A stretch of 64,000 nt of DNA, taken from the NCBI RefSeq assembly GCF_001401155.1, contig NZ_LJRO01000024.1, forward strand, positions 64,499-128,498. The letters run 5' to 3'. Positions 11,704-20,771 of the stretch are shown one piece after another (within the stretch, counting starts at the first letter, position 1; each line of letters starts with the position of its first letter). Source of the DNA: Pseudomonas tremae. GTDB lineage: Bacteria; Pseudomonadota; Gammaproteobacteria; Pseudomonadales; Pseudomonadaceae. The notes below the pieces were generated by a model. That model saw only the letters and a program-made list of their open reading frames with translations. It searched no databases and was not told the origin of the DNA. Made by a program: the position numbers and the translations under genes.

Positions 11704-12351
11704 ATGGTTCGTCGCACCAAAGAAGAAGCTCAGATAACCCGCAGCCAGATTCTGGAGGCGGCCGAGCAGGCTTTTTATGAGCGAGGCGTTGCTCGCACCA
11801 CGCTTGCTGATATTGCGACGCTTGCCGGTGTGACGCGTGGGGCTATCTATTGGCACTTCAACAACAAGGCCGATCTGGTTCAGGCAATGCTCGACAGCCT
11901 CCAGGAACCGCTCGACGAAATGTCGCAAGCCAGCCAGAGCGAGGAAGAGGAAGACCCGCTGGGTTGCATGAGAGACCTGCTGATTCATCTGTTTCATGAG
12001 CTCGCGCTGGACCCGAAAACCCGTCGCATCAATGAAATCCTTTTTCACAAGTGCGAGTTTACGGATGAGATGTGTGATTTTCGTCGTCAACGCCAGGACA
12101 ACGCCATCCAGTGTCATGACCGTATCACCCTGGGGCTGAACAATGCCGTTCGCCAGGGGCAACTTCCCCAAGGCCTGGACACCGGCCGGGCAGCGGTTGC
12201 TCTGTTTTCCTACGTCAACGGGATAATTTATCAGTGGCTATTGGTGCCAGACAGTTTTTCGCTGCCTGCAGAAGCCGAGCAACTGGTGGATGTGTGTCTG
12301 GACATGCTTCGCTACAGCCCGACCTTGCGCCGCCAGGCGGTGGCGGTCTGA
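11704..12351 (+). CDS. pmeR: TetR-family repressor of mexAB-oprM (PmeR/TtgR type)
   Basis: A 215-residue TetR/AcrR regulator. The N-terminal helix-turn-helix (residues about 10-57, [20 protein letters not shown] then [11 protein letters not shown]) is near-identical in style to AcrR and TtgR. The C-terminal ligand-binding domain starts about residue 65 and contains the acidic loop QSEEEEDP. It is divergent from mexA with a TtgR-like operator between. In P. syringae the equivalent gene is called pmeR and is released by plant flavonoids; here the role is inferred from position and family. Confidence 0.9.
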   Translation: MVRRTKEEAQITRSQILEAAEQAFYERGVARTTLADIATLAGVTRGAIYWHFNNKADLVQAMLDSLQEPLDEMSQASQSEEEEDPLGCMRDLLIHLFHELALDPKTRRINEILFHKCEFTDEMCDFRRQRQDNAIQCHDRITLGLNNAVRQGQLPQGLDTGRAAVALFSYVNGIIYQWLLVPDSFSLPAEAEQLVDVCLDMLRYSPTLRRQAVAV

Positions 12352-12812
12352 AAGATATGCGCTCGTGACGAGCCGAGCTTTCGCACAGGGCCTGACTCTG
12401 TCAATGCTCTATAGAAATCGGCTTTCACCGACTATGTTAACCGTTTGTCCTGACGGTGCCCGCCGATGACGATCCATTGTCCTGCGAACTTACAAAAATT
12501 TGTAGGAAGCAGGTAGGACATTTCCTGATACATGTAGCTGATTTCCCAAAGTAATTTTCGAGTATTGCTCCGTGGGAAAACTCCCTTCACTCTGCGCGTC
12601 CTGAAAGCCCAGAAGAGAGGACGGTTGCATGTTTTTGCCGAATCTTGCGCCTGCTTGCCCGACAACCAGTGTCAGCCTCATTGATGCCCATACAGATGAT
12701 CATGGCTATGGCCAGCGTGCTGTCGGCTATCAACGGGGCGTCATCCAGAGCTGTGAAGCAAACCAGCGCAGTGGGGCACGCCTGGATACTGCCGTTGCAG
12801 GGAGGGTCGCTG
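12352..12812. other. Intergenic stretch before the DUF3396 gene
   Basis: This 461-base gap has no convincing gene. It is AT-richer than its surroundings around 12480-12560 and contains TACAAAAATTTGTA (12491-12504), a near-palindrome with 6-base arms. Short open frames at 12629-12832 (+) and on the minus strand have no recognisable domain. It might hold a decayed gene or the promoter of the downstream gene. Confidence 0.4.
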
Positions 12813-13946
12813 ATGTCAGGCGTCGGAGCTGACGTCGTGAGGTTGCTGGCTAGGCTCGCGCCGCAGTCCGAACGTATGGGGGTGGATTCCCCGCTGGGAA
12901 TGCCGGTGATCCGCCTGGGGCTGATCACCACGCTGTATTTTCGCAATGGTCATACTGCAGAGATGAAGCGTCGGGTCGATGCCTGCTTTTCGCGCTTTTA
13001 CGACACATTCAAGACCAGGCTCAAATGGCAATTGTTCAAGCGCATGCGTCGTTTGAGCGGGTCCGGCTTTGCTTCAACCCGCCGTCAGGTTGTAGAGAGC
13101 CTTGCGCATGAGCAGTTCACGTGGTCAATTGCCAGTGCTACCCAGGCTGAGGTCGCGATGTACAGCCTGTTTGTGATGAACACGTCGCAAGGGCAGGCGG
13201 AAAACGACCGCTCATGCCTGAAGATGGTGCTGCCAGTGTCGTACCTGAGCGAGCCTGACGGGTTGAAACACTACGAAGCCTGGATCAGGTACCTGAGCAG
13301 CGAAGTGCAGGCCGAACACGGTTTTGGCGGGCTGGCCTGTGTGCTGCCTTGCGATGGTCATCAATATCTGCCGTGGGAATATCGGCTCGCCCAGGATTAC
13401 CCGGGGCTGATGGTGGACCCCGGCCCGCACATAGAAAGCCTGCGTTTGCTCGACCGGATCAAGGGTGTCAGTTGGTACACGGTGCTGGGTGAAGGGTTCG
13501 TCAGGCAGTTGGGGGGTAGCGACCGATTGCGTGGGGAGATGAGCGCGCACAGCGACATCGTGTTTCACAGCTATCGCAATGGTCTGATTATTCGCGCAGG
13601 TGCTGTGCCCGAATTGGGCGGTAGAGGTTTGCCGCCACCGCAGCCTTATGTCACGGTCAATCGAGTCATCAAACCGATTCGCCTGCAGGACACCGGCAAT
13701 CTTCATCCCTACCTGGCACCCGGTATCGGCTTTACCGAAGAAACCACTGCGCAATGGTATGCCCGGTTCGATGAAAAACCCTTGCCGCCAGTGGATGCCG
13801 GGCAGGCATGTCCGCGGTCGGGCTGCTGGTTCAGTAGCGCGCAGTTCGGCTCACGGCGACATTTCACCGAAGGCGAACTGATGCCTGCCTTTGCCCATGT
13901 AAAAAGCAAGAAGACCCAGTGGTTTTGGGCCGGCATGTCGTCCTGA
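12813..13946 (+). CDS. Type VI immunity-like protein (DUF3396 family)
   Basis: A 377-residue cytoplasmic protein. The N-terminal RLGLITTLYFRNGHTAEMKR motif, the central HYWLW-like region LPCDGHQYLPWEYRLAQDYPG, and the later SWYTVLGEGFVRQLGG segment are typical of DUF3396 'type VI immunity' proteins. These usually lie beside a T6SS effector or PAAR gene; none is present here, so it appears orphaned. ATG 12813 is chosen because GGGAGG lies seven bases upstream; the frame is open to 12645 but the added residues look non-native. The activity is inferred from family naming only. Confidence 0.72.
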   Translation: MSGVGADVVRLLARLAPQSERMGVDSPLGMPVIRLGLITTLYFRNGHTAEMKRRVDACFSRFYDTFKTRLKWQLFKRMRRLSGSGFASTRRQVVESLAHEQFTWSIASATQAEVAMYSLFVMNTSQGQAENDRSCLKMVLPVSYLSEPDGLKHYEAWIRYLSSEVQAEHGFGGLACVLPCDGHQYLPWEYRLAQDYPGLMVDPGPHIESLRLLDRIKGVSWYTVLGEGFVRQLGGSDRLRGEMSAHSDIVFHSYRNGLIIRAGAVPELGGRGLPPPQPYVTVNRVIKPIRLQDTGNLHPYLAPGIGFTEETTAQWYARFDEKPLPPVDAGQACPRSGCWFSSAQFGSRRHFTEGELMPAFAHVKSKKTQWFWAGMSS

Positions 13947-13960
13947 CGCACAGGGACGAT

Positions 13961-15457
13961 TCAATCCCGGCCCCGCAACAAGGTATTTGGCATGGCGGCG
14001 GCTGCGGCCAGGCCGAGTAGCGAAATAGCCGCACTGGTGATCAGCAGATTTCTGAACGTCAACGCCAGCTCGGCGCGCAGGCTCTCAAGTGCTGGCCCGG
14101 TAGCAGCATTCAAACTGTCGAGCAGAATATTGCCAGAGCCGCCTTCGCCACCCAGCGCGCCTGCGCCGAGCTGACCGACCCCGGTGTGCTGCAACATGGC
14201 CAGCAGCAATGCCGACATCAGCGCCACGCCCACCGCGCCCCCCAGCGAACGGAAAAGATTGGTAGTGCTGGTGGCGACCCCCATGTCCCGAGGCTGGACC
14301 GCATTCTGGGTGCCGACCAGCGAAGTCGGGAACTGCATGCCGGTCGCGATACCGGTCAGGACCATGAACACGCTTGTCATCACCAGCGATTGGGGTGGCA
14401 TGAACGCCATGCCCAGAATGGCGACCGGCATCAGCAGCGCCCCGGTAAGGATCAGAGGTTTGTAGCGTCCGGTGTGCGCGGTACGGCGCCCGGCAAAATA
14501 TGCCCCCATCGGCATGCCTATGGCCAGCGGAAGCAAGTGCAGGGCAGCGCTGTCGGCACCGCCGCCAGTGACTGTCTGATAACGCAGGGGCATCAGAACA
14601 ATCAGGGAAATGGCCTGGAAGCTGGTAAAAAAGACAGTACACCAGCACAGCACTGCGCTTTTATTGGCAAACAGATGCATGGGCAGCAAAGGTTCTGCAG
14701 CGCGGCGTTCGTACCAGACAAAAATCGCGAGGGTCAACAGGGCTGTGCCTAACAGCAGTTGAACCTGGCTGTCACCCAGACCATGCCCTTGACCGATCTC
14801 GGTTATGCCCAGCAGCAGTGCGGTTAGCCCGATGATAATGAACACTGTGCCCAGATAATCGATTATCGGCTTGCGTTGCGGAACCGGCAGGCCGATGAGG
14901 GTGCGGTAGGCGACTATCAGGGCGGCAGCGCCGAGCGGAAGATTGATCAGGAAAACCCAACGCCAGGACAGGTACTCGGTCATCAGGCCACCCAATACCG
15001 GCCCCGCGACGCTGGCGACGGCATACATGCTGCTGAAATAACCCTGATAACGACCCCGCTCACGGGGTGGAACGATGTCGGCAATGATTGCCTGGCTTAC
15101 CGAGACCATGCCTCCCGCGCCTATGCCTTGAAGGACGCGCGCCAAGACCAGCTGTTCCATGCTTTGCGCCAGGCCGCAGAACAACGAGGCAAGGGTAAAC
15201 ATGCCCAGCCCGAACAGCATCAATTTGCGTCGGCCGTAAAGGTCGCCCAGCTTGCCATATATAGGGACGGCCACGGTCAACGAAACCATGTAGGCGGATA
15301 TGACCCACGCCAGTAGGTCGATGTCCCGGAACTGGGCGGAAATGGCCGGCATCGAGACAGCAACAATGGTCTGATCGAGCGCGCTAAGCAGTACTGCCAT
15401 CATCAACGCGAACAAAATGCTGCGAATGGCCGGAGGCGTTTGAGTAAGACTGGTCAA
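13961..15457 (-). CDS. DHA2-family MFS drug exporter (EmrB/QacA type)
   Basis: A 498-residue major facilitator protein with about 14 membrane segments. TM1 carries the DHA2 signature LLSALDQTIVAVSMPAI. Motif A is GKLGDLYGRRK, and motif C is in VAGPVLGGLMTEYLSWRW. It is likely a proton-driven multidrug exporter. The frame starts at a TTG (15457); the first internal ATG falls inside TM1, so TTG is the only start that keeps the family N-terminus. No membrane-fusion partner is adjacent. Its 3' end is 14 bases from the convergent DUF3396 gene. Confidence 0.85.
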   Translation of the reverse strand: MTSLTQTPPAIRSILFALMMAVLLSALDQTIVAVSMPAISAQFRDIDLLAWVISAYMVSLTVAVPIYGKLGDLYGRRKLMLFGLGMFTLASLFCGLAQSMEQLVLARVLQGIGAGGMVSVSQAIIADIVPPRERGRYQGYFSSMYAVASVAGPVLGGLMTEYLSWRWVFLINLPLGAAALIVAYRTLIGLPVPQRKPIIDYLGTVFIIIGLTALLLGITEIGQGHGLGDSQVQLLLGTALLTLAIFVWYERRAAEPLLPMHLFANKSAVLCWCTVFFTSFQAISLIVLMPLRYQTVTGGGADSAALHLLPLAIGMPMGAYFAGRRTAHTGRYKPLILTGALLMPVAILGMAFMPPQSLVMTSVFMVLTGIATGMQFPTSLVGTQNAVQPRDMGVATSTTNLFRSLGGAVGVALMSALLLAMLQHTGVGQLGAGALGGEGGSGNILLDSLNAATGPALESLRAELALTFRNLLITSAAISLLGLAAAAAMPNTLLRGRD

Positions 15458-15583
15458 GGCAAAACCCGATGGCAGTGTTGACCCGCCTCAATGGCGGCGG
15501 GAGAGTCTGACCAGTCTAATCCGATAGCTTGCTAATCGATAGCTACCTTTGCTGAATGGCAACGCCGTTGCGCAGGATGAGCG

Positions 15584-15754
15584 TCATCGCAAGACGCTGA
15601 AGGTTGCGTCGGTCGGCACGCAATGACCAAACGTGCAGCTGGCGACCTGAGGCGCCTGGCGCGCCAGTTCGTTGCGATAGGCACCTGCTGCGTAAACAGC
15701 CAGCACCGCGAGAGCACCCATTACAGCCATGCATTTTCTTGTTTTTACTTTCAT
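15584..15754 (-). CDS. Small membrane-anchored or secreted hypothetical protein
   Basis: A 56-residue protein with a basic N-terminus (MKVKTRKC), one hydrophobic stretch (about residues 9-24, VMGALAVLAVYAAGAY) and a short tail with two cysteines (SCTFGHC). The cysteines may form a disulfide in the periplasm. AAGGA precedes ATG 15754 at good spacing. I do not recognise the family. Confidence 0.6.
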   Translation of the reverse strand: MKVKTRKCMAVMGALAVLAVYAAGAYRNELARQAPQVASCTFGHCVPTDATFSVLR

Positions 15755-15908
15755 GACGCATTCCTTGTCTCGGCTACAGAGCAGTTCGAAAGGACTGATT
15801 AGAGTGTAGGACAAGGTTGAGTATTGCGTCGGTTGTCATCATCAAAGCCAGCGGCATGATGGACGCGCTAGAATTCACATTTTTGATGAACACGCAGGGG
15901 GCAGGCAC

Positions 15909-16148
15909 ATGGCGCGCAAGGAATACAACGGGTTTGAAGTGATTTCGGCAGTAATGCCTTCCGAGCAGGGTTATCGGGCGGCGATTGCCATCAAGGGGCT
16001 GGGCGGTGGCGGTGCGCCGCGTTTCCAGGCCCTGTTACCCGAGCAGACGTTCAAGACCGCAGACGATGCCGACCTGGCCGCTGCTCAGGAACTGCAGCGT
16101 CTGACCGGCATCGATGCCGAGGGGGAACCGCTGTGGGCGGATGCCTGA
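15909..16148 (+). CDS. Conserved hypothetical small protein
   Basis: A 79-residue soluble protein with no signal or membrane segment. A Gly-rich turn (KGLGGGGAPRFQ) precedes a helical C-terminus (DDADLAAAQELQRL). The start has a purine-rich site (CAGGGGGCAGG). The 3' end is one base from the convergent flavin reductase stop. The family is common in Pseudomonas but of unknown function; no role can be assigned. Confidence 0.7.
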   Translation: MARKEYNGFEVISAVMPSEQGYRAAIAIKGLGGGGAPRFQALLPEQTFKTADDADLAAAQELQRLTGIDAEGEPLWADA

Positions 16149-16149
16149 T

Positions 16150-16773
16150 TCAGGCGCCCGGGCGGAACATTTTGAACAGCGCTTCCGGCCCAAGCTGGAA
16201 GTAGTCTGCAGGACCGCCGCCGCGCAGTATTGGCTCTGCGGCGGCGGTGTCGTAGACGCCATCCTTCAACAGGGATTTGTCGATGTGTATCGCCACCACT
16301 TCGCCCAGAATCAACCAACTGGGCACCAGTTCCTTGTCTGCGCGTTGCAACTGAATGATCTGCGTGACTTTGCACTCGAACGACACCGGCGTTTCCATTA
16401 CGCGAGGTACTGCCACGATCTGCGACGCCAGCGGTGTCAGGTTAGCCAGCTCGAACTCGCTGACATCGGGCGCCACTGGCGCGCAGCTCTGATTCATGGC
16501 CTCGGCCAGGGAGCGGGTCGCCAGGTTCCAGACAAATTCGCCGGTCTGCTCGATGTTGTTGAGACTGTCCTTTCGCCCTACGCTGCAAAAGCCAATGATC
16601 GGTGGCACGTAATTGAATGCGTTGAAAAAGCTGTAGGGCGCCAGATTCAGCTTGCCGTTGGCATCCTGAGATGAAATCCAGCCAATCGGGCGTGGACCTA
16701 CAATCGCATTGAACGGGTCATGAGGCAGGCCGTGACCTTTGGATGGCTCGTAGGAGTGAATGGCGTCTGACAT
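16150..16773 (-). CDS. Flavin reductase family FMN-binding protein
   Basis: A 207-residue protein of the flavin reductase-like (FMN-binding split barrel) family. The conserved GPRPIGWISSQDANGKLNLA segment and PYSFFNAFNYVPPIIGF (about residues 27-63) form the flavin site, and the TGEFVWNLATR motif follows. Members reduce free flavin or bind FMN as oxidoreductases. It stands alone, so no partner monooxygenase can be named. AGGAAT precedes ATG 16773. Confidence 0.88.
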   Translation of the reverse strand: MSDAIHSYEPSKGHGLPHDPFNAIVGPRPIGWISSQDANGKLNLAPYSFFNAFNYVPPIIGFCSVGRKDSLNNIEQTGEFVWNLATRSLAEAMNQSCAPVAPDVSEFELANLTPLASQIVAVPRVMETPVSFECKVTQIIQLQRADKELVPSWLILGEVVAIHIDKSLLKDGVYDTAAAEPILRGGGPADYFQLGPEALFKMFRPGA

Positions 16774-16875
16774 GCTTTATTCCTGATAGCTCGAGATGGG
16801 GTGGGAACATAGTGCTGCGCATTGGCGAAGGATGCCAGAGCAGCGTTTGTTTCAGCTTGGGCCAGACATGAAGAA

Positions 16876-16893
16876 GCCCGGCATGAACCGGGC
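16876..16893 (-). terminator. Terminator after the repeat protein
   Basis: Arms GCCCGG/CCGGGC with a 6-base loop are followed on the minus strand by a T-rich stretch (TTCTTC). It lies 20 bases after the stop of the repeat-protein gene. Confidence 0.7.
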
Positions 16894-16913
16894 CTGAAGT
16901 GTAGCTTGCTGGA

Positions 16914-17231
16914 TCAACCCAGACGGTTGGCACCTACGCGGTCTGCACCGTCGGCTGCCAAACGATTGGCACCTACATGGTCAGCGCCGTCGGCGGCCTG
17001 GCGGTTTGCACCTACGCGATCTGCGCCATCAGCAGCCAGACGATTTGCACCTACGTGGTCGGCGCCGTCAGCCGATACGCGGATCGAGCCGACGTTGGTG
17101 TGCTTGGTGCCGCCCTCAGCAACAATGGTTGAAGTCGACAGATCATTGCTCACCGTGGTGACTGGAAGTGCAAATGCACTGGAAGCCAGAACAGAGAAAG
17201 CCAGGCCGAAGATCAATTTAGTCGTTTTCAT
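16914..17231 (-). CDS. Secreted protein with four tandem 13-residue repeats
   Basis: A 105-residue exported protein. A clear signal peptide (MKTTKLIFGLAFSVLASSAFA) is followed by a short spacer and four near-identical 13-residue repeats of the type ADGADRVGANRLA, with H and R alternating at position 6, so the DNA repeats as 39-base units in 78-base pairs. GGAG lies eight bases before ATG 17231. Similar short Pseudomonas proteins carry the unsupported label 'phage infection protein'; their function is unknown. The Asp/Asn/Gly pattern could bind cations or surfaces, but that is only inference. Confidence 0.75.
   Translation of the reverse strand: MKTTKLIFGLAFSVLASSAFALPVTTVSNDLSTSTIVAEGGTKHTNVGSIRVSADGADHVGANRLAADGADRVGANRQAADGADHVGANRLAADGADRVGANRLG
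16917..17073 (-). repeat. Tandem 39-base coding repeats
   Basis: Four copies of a 39-base unit encode the 13-residue repeats of the secreted protein. Alternate copies match each other better than adjacent ones, which suggests duplication of a two-unit block. Confidence 0.8.
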
Positions 17232-17689
17232 GATGATGTCTCCAATAAGTGTCGGGTGAGTTGTCATCCCGGTATGGAGGCAATGCTACGCGTCAGCGGA
17301 TTATTAAGAAGTTAATAGGAATGCTAGCGATCATCGCTGAAAATGATAGTGGGCTGTAACGCTCTTGTTTCGGGCCTCGCGAGCAAAAATGCACTCGGCT
17401 GATGCATATTCTGAAAAACCTTGTAATAAAGGCTCTTGACAAACTGGAAGTATCATTTATTCAACGAGTTATCGCCAGATATCACGGAATAAGTGCACTG
17501 TATTGAAACACTTGGTTGCAACTGCCAGTGTAGCGTCGACGCTCTTTCGCGCGTGTTGTATCGATGGTGTAAATGATAAAGCCGGTAGATATGCGGCGCG
17601 AAGCGCTGGAACGAGAGCTGTACCCGACAGCTCTCGTTCCTCACACCTTTGGCCGACAGGCTTTTACGTGTGGCGCGCGTTGTGCTCGA
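17232..17689. other. Intergenic stretch downstream of the kgtP-like gene
   Basis: A 458-base region without a convincing gene. It is AT-rich in its first two thirds. It holds the promoter of the repeat-protein gene at its left end and a perfect hairpin (17608-17640) near the kgtP stop. A TTG-started frame at 17503-17733 (+) lacks a ribosome site and runs into kgtP antisense. Confidence 0.5.
17608..17640 (-). terminator. Perfect hairpin after kgtP
   Basis: Fourteen-base perfect arms (GGAACGAGAGCTGT / ACAGCTCTCGTTCC) surround a 5-base loop, about 50 bases after the permease stop. There is no strong T run, but position and stability fit transcription termination or 3' end protection. Confidence 0.7.
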
Positions 17690-19015
17690 TCAGTCTGTCT
17701 CGATCCGTGAGTGTTTGCGGGTGTCTTTCATGAACACATATACCAGTAGCGAGCAGGCAATGCAGGCTGTCACGTACCAGTAGTAGCCGGTTTCCATGCC
17801 GATGCTCTTGAACCACAGTGCGATGTATTCCGCAGTGCCACCGAATATCGACACTGTCAGGGCATAAGGCAGGCCCACACCCAGTGCGCGGATCTCGGTC
17901 GGGAAGAGCTCTGCTTTGACCACGGCGTTGATCGACGTATAGCCACTGACGATGATCAGCGCCGCCATGATCAGGAAGAATGCGCCCCACCAGGTCTGAA
18001 TGGTGTGCAACGTGGTCAGAATCGGCACTGTGCACAGCGTGCCCAATACGCCAAAAGCGATCAAAATCGGACGTCGCCCTACTTTGTCGGACAGCGCACC
18101 GATGACGGGTTGCAGCAGCATGAACAGGAACAGCGTCGCTGCCGATATCGAGGTCGAATCAGTGATGCTCATACCGACAGTGTTGACCAGGTACTTCTGC
18201 ATGTAGGTGGTGTAGGTATAGAAAGCCAGCGTACCGCCCATGGTCAGGCCGACTACCGTCATCAGCTCCTTGGGATGGCGCATCAATGTGCGCATCAGGC
18301 TTTCCTTGGGCTTTTCCTTTTTCTTGCGGGTGAATGACTCGGTCTCTTCCATGCCGCGACGCAGGAACAGCGCGACGATTGCGCACAAGGCACCGATGAC
18401 GAACGGAATGCGCCAGCCCCAGGCGTACAGCTGTTCAGTAGTGAGTGTCTGCTGCAGCACGATCAACACACCCAGAGCGATAAGCTGACCGGAAATCAGC
18501 GTGACGTACTGAAAGCTGGAGAAGAAGCCGCGACGTTCCTTGGTAGCCATCTCGCTGAGATAAGTCGCCGATGTGCCGTATTCGCCGCCGACCGACAGGC
18601 CTTGAAGCAGTCTGGCAAACACCAGCATGATCGGCGCGCCGACGCCGATGCTTTCATAGCCCGGGGTCAGGGCGATGATCAGTGAGCCAAAGCACATCAG
18701 CAGTACCGAGGCCATCAGCGCGGCCTTGCGGCCTTTGTAGTCGGCGTAAAGGCCCATCAGCCAGCCCCCGATGGGGCGCATCAGAAAGCCAACGGCGAAG
18801 ATCGCAGCAGTGTTGAGCAACTGGGCGGTGGTGTCGCCTTTGGGAAAGAAGGCTTTGGCGAAGTACAGCGAAAAGGCGGCGTAGACGTACCAGTCGTACC
18901 ACTCGACCATGTTGCCGACCGAGCCACTGAAAATGGATTTGAGGCGGCTGGAGGTGGTTTTTTGACCGGCAATGCTGGCAGCCGGTCCGTGGGAGGCGGG
19001 TGTGGAGGTTTCCAT
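17690..19015 (-). CDS. kgtP: MHS-family permease, probable alpha-ketoglutarate transporter (KgtP-like)
   Basis: A 441-residue MFS protein of the metabolite:H+ symporter family with about 12 membrane segments. Signatures are VGNMVEWYDWYVYAAFSLYF at TM1, [19 protein letters not shown] in loop 2-3, and [18 protein letters not shown]. The central cytoplasmic loop is Lys/Glu rich (TRKKKEKPKE). Length and motifs fit E. coli KgtP; substrate is inferred. It is transcribed alone. Upstream of the ribosome site an A-rich stretch (AAAAATAA) resembles Hfq/Crc targets. Confidence 0.82.
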   Translation of the reverse strand: METSTPASHGPAASIAGQKTTSSRLKSIFSGSVGNMVEWYDWYVYAAFSLYFAKAFFPKGDTTAQLLNTAAIFAVGFLMRPIGGWLMGLYADYKGRKAALMASVLLMCFGSLIIALTPGYESIGVGAPIMLVFARLLQGLSVGGEYGTSATYLSEMATKERRGFFSSFQYVTLISGQLIALGVLIVLQQTLTTEQLYAWGWRIPFVIGALCAIVALFLRRGMEETESFTRKKKEKPKESLMRTLMRHPKELMTVVGLTMGGTLAFYTYTTYMQKYLVNTVGMSITDSTSISAATLFLFMLLQPVIGALSDKVGRRPILIAFGVLGTLCTVPILTTLHTIQTWWGAFFLIMAALIIVSGYTSINAVVKAELFPTEIRALGVGLPYALTVSIFGGTAEYIALWFKSIGMETGYYWYVTACIACSLLVYVFMKDTRKHSRIETD

Positions 19016-19140
19016 GATGTTCCTTGTCTTTCATTATTTTTAGAAGAGGCATGCGCTGCCCTGACCAGTTCCATAGCAGGACCTGTGCCACACCATGAGG
19101 GCTTGTTCCAGAGCGGTTTTGTCGAGCGGATGAGCAAGAA

Positions 19141-19171
19141 TCCGCCTACCCACCGGTAGCGAGTAGGCGGA
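19141..19171 (-). terminator. Stem-loop after the hscC operon
   Basis: Nine-base arms TCCGCCTAC and GTAGGCGGA flank a 13-base loop 55 bases after the J-like gene stop. Only a weak T-rich tail follows on the minus strand. Confidence 0.55.
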
Positions 19172-19226
19172 AAGTTGCCGAAGATCTGTTTCGTTAGCTG
19201 TCAGTCGATGGCCGGCTGAAGATTAA

Positions 19227-20771
19227 TCAGCTGCTCAGCTTGGATGCGAACAGCATCGTGCCCATGACTATGCTCAATGTGGTGATAACCACCAGCACGG
19301 TATGTCTCAGGTAAAACTGGCGAATTTTCTGTCGGGCAGGCGCGGTCTGATAAAGGTAGCGATAGGGAGACAAGACGATCCACAGCACGGCAAGCAGCAG
19401 GTAGACCAGAAGCGTCCTTGGGCCACTGAGGGCATAAAACAGCCCGAGGAACAGAAACGGAATACCGTGGCGCAAAATCAGCACTTGAGTGCCGGGCCAG
19501 CTCACGGCCCTGGGCAGTAATTTTGTGCTCAGCCAGGCGTCGGCAGGCTCTGCCAGAACCATCAGCGGACGCCAGATGCAGATAAAGATGAAGAAGCCGA
19601 CCAAGGTCCAGAATGGCGACAGGAACAGCTCTATCACCCTTGTTCCTGCGTTGTACTCCATGCCGGCAAGTGGTGCCTGAGGCGCGAGCAACTCCAGCAG
19701 GAACGCTCCGATATACACCCAGATCAGCGGCCTGAAATCGCTCTGCATACGCATCAGCTTCCAGGCGTTCAGGTCTGCCTCGGGGTAACGCTGCAAAATG
19801 TCCGGGAAGCGGACGGTCAGTTGTTCGCAGATGTGCTCACAGGCATTCCACACCGACTCATCGTACTTCCTTGCCATGCGCAGGCGTGCAGCCAGGCGGG
19901 GTGGCTTGAACAACAAGTGCGCAGCCTTCGCTTCGGCCGTTTGTGGTTTCGATTCAAGGATGCGGCGCAGGTACTCGTCATATTCGACTTCTTCCCAGCG
20001 GTCCCGCAAGGTCTGCCACAGGTCTTCAGGGCCGGGATGGACGTTATGCCCCATGCTCCAGCCAAACACTGCACTGGTCTGTTCAAACAGGTCGACGGTG
20101 AGGTTTTTACTGGCAATCAGCAGCACCATGCACCGGCATTGCAAATGCTCTCGGCGCTCCAGTTCACTCAGCCAGGGCTGCTGTTCGAGCGCCCGGAGCT
20201 CGTCTAGAAAGCTTGCGTGCTGGCCGCTTTCGATCAGTGCGCTGAACCGATCGAATGCTTCACGCAGTATCGCGTCGGCCAGCGCATATTGGTGATGGCT
20301 GCTGATGTGGATGGCTTGCCATACGGTCAGCCAGCGCAGGTGTTCGAAGGCGGCGTTGATCCGCTCTACATGGTGCGCAGAATCGTTCAGGCACTCCAGC
20401 AGCAACATTTGCTGAAAGCGTTCACCGTGGCCATGCTCCATTGCGATCTGATGTTGTTCGGGCAGGTTCTGCGCCGTGGTCTGCCTGACGTGGGCCTGCA
20501 AGTCGAATGATTGCTGCTCGACCACGCTCTCTGTCTGACGCAGGGCAGGCAAGGGCGCTATCGGCGGTTCACGCAATGCTGCCGGCTCGTCCTGTTCAAA
20601 TGCGCGCGCCCGTGCACGTTCGAGCGCCTGTTCGTATGCGTCACGCAGGGTCTGGAAGGCGACCGGATCTTCGTCAGGACGGTTGACCTTCAACAGTCGC
20701 GCATATTGTCGTTTGACACTGCGCTCGTCAGCATCCTGCTCAAGTTCGAGTACGGCCCAGCAGTCCTTCAT
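19227..20771 (-). CDS. Membrane J-like co-chaperone of HscC (DjlB/DjlC type)
   Basis: A 514-residue protein. The N-terminal 55 residues form a degenerate J domain (CWAVLELEQDADERSVKRQY, then NRPDEDPVAFQTLRDAYEQA) in which the canonical HPD tripeptide is replaced by RPD, as in DjlB/DjlC-type proteins. A helical middle region follows. The last 160 residues hold four or five membrane segments (for example FFIFICIWRPLMVLAEP and LLVYLLLAVLWIVLSPY). Its ATG overlaps the hscC stop by four bases, so the pair is translationally coupled. In E. coli, HscC works with DjlB and DjlC. Membrane anchoring suggests action at the inner membrane. Confidence 0.8.
   Translation of the reverse strand: MKDCWAVLELEQDADERSVKRQYARLLKVNRPDEDPVAFQTLRDAYEQALERARARAFEQDEPAALREPPIAPLPALRQTESVVEQQSFDLQAHVRQTTAQNLPEQHQIAMEHGHGERFQQMLLLECLNDSAHHVERINAAFEHLRWLTVWQAIHISSHHQYALADAILREAFDRFSALIESGQHASFLDELRALEQQPWLSELERREHLQCRCMVLLIASKNLTVDLFEQTSAVFGWSMGHNVHPGPEDLWQTLRDRWEEVEYDEYLRRILESKPQTAEAKAAHLLFKPPRLAARLRMARKYDESVWNACEHICEQLTVRFPDILQRYPEADLNAWKLMRMQSDFRPLIWVYIGAFLLELLAPQAPLAGMEYNAGTRVIELFLSPFWTLVGFFIFICIWRPLMVLAEPADAWLSTKLLPRAVSWPGTQVLILRHGIPFLFLGLFYALSGPRTLLVYLLLAVLWIVLSPYRYLYQTAPARQKIRQFYLRHTVLVVITTLSIVMGTMLFASKLSS

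Noticed and set aside
12432..12665. Minus-strand frames starting MSGKQA, resembling the beginning of a PAAR protein
   Set aside because: Only the first residues resemble such a start; nothing after them fits the PAAR fold.
17503..17733. 76-codon plus-strand frame with TTG start
   Set aside because: No ribosome site; its end overlaps kgtP antisense, and the residues look random.
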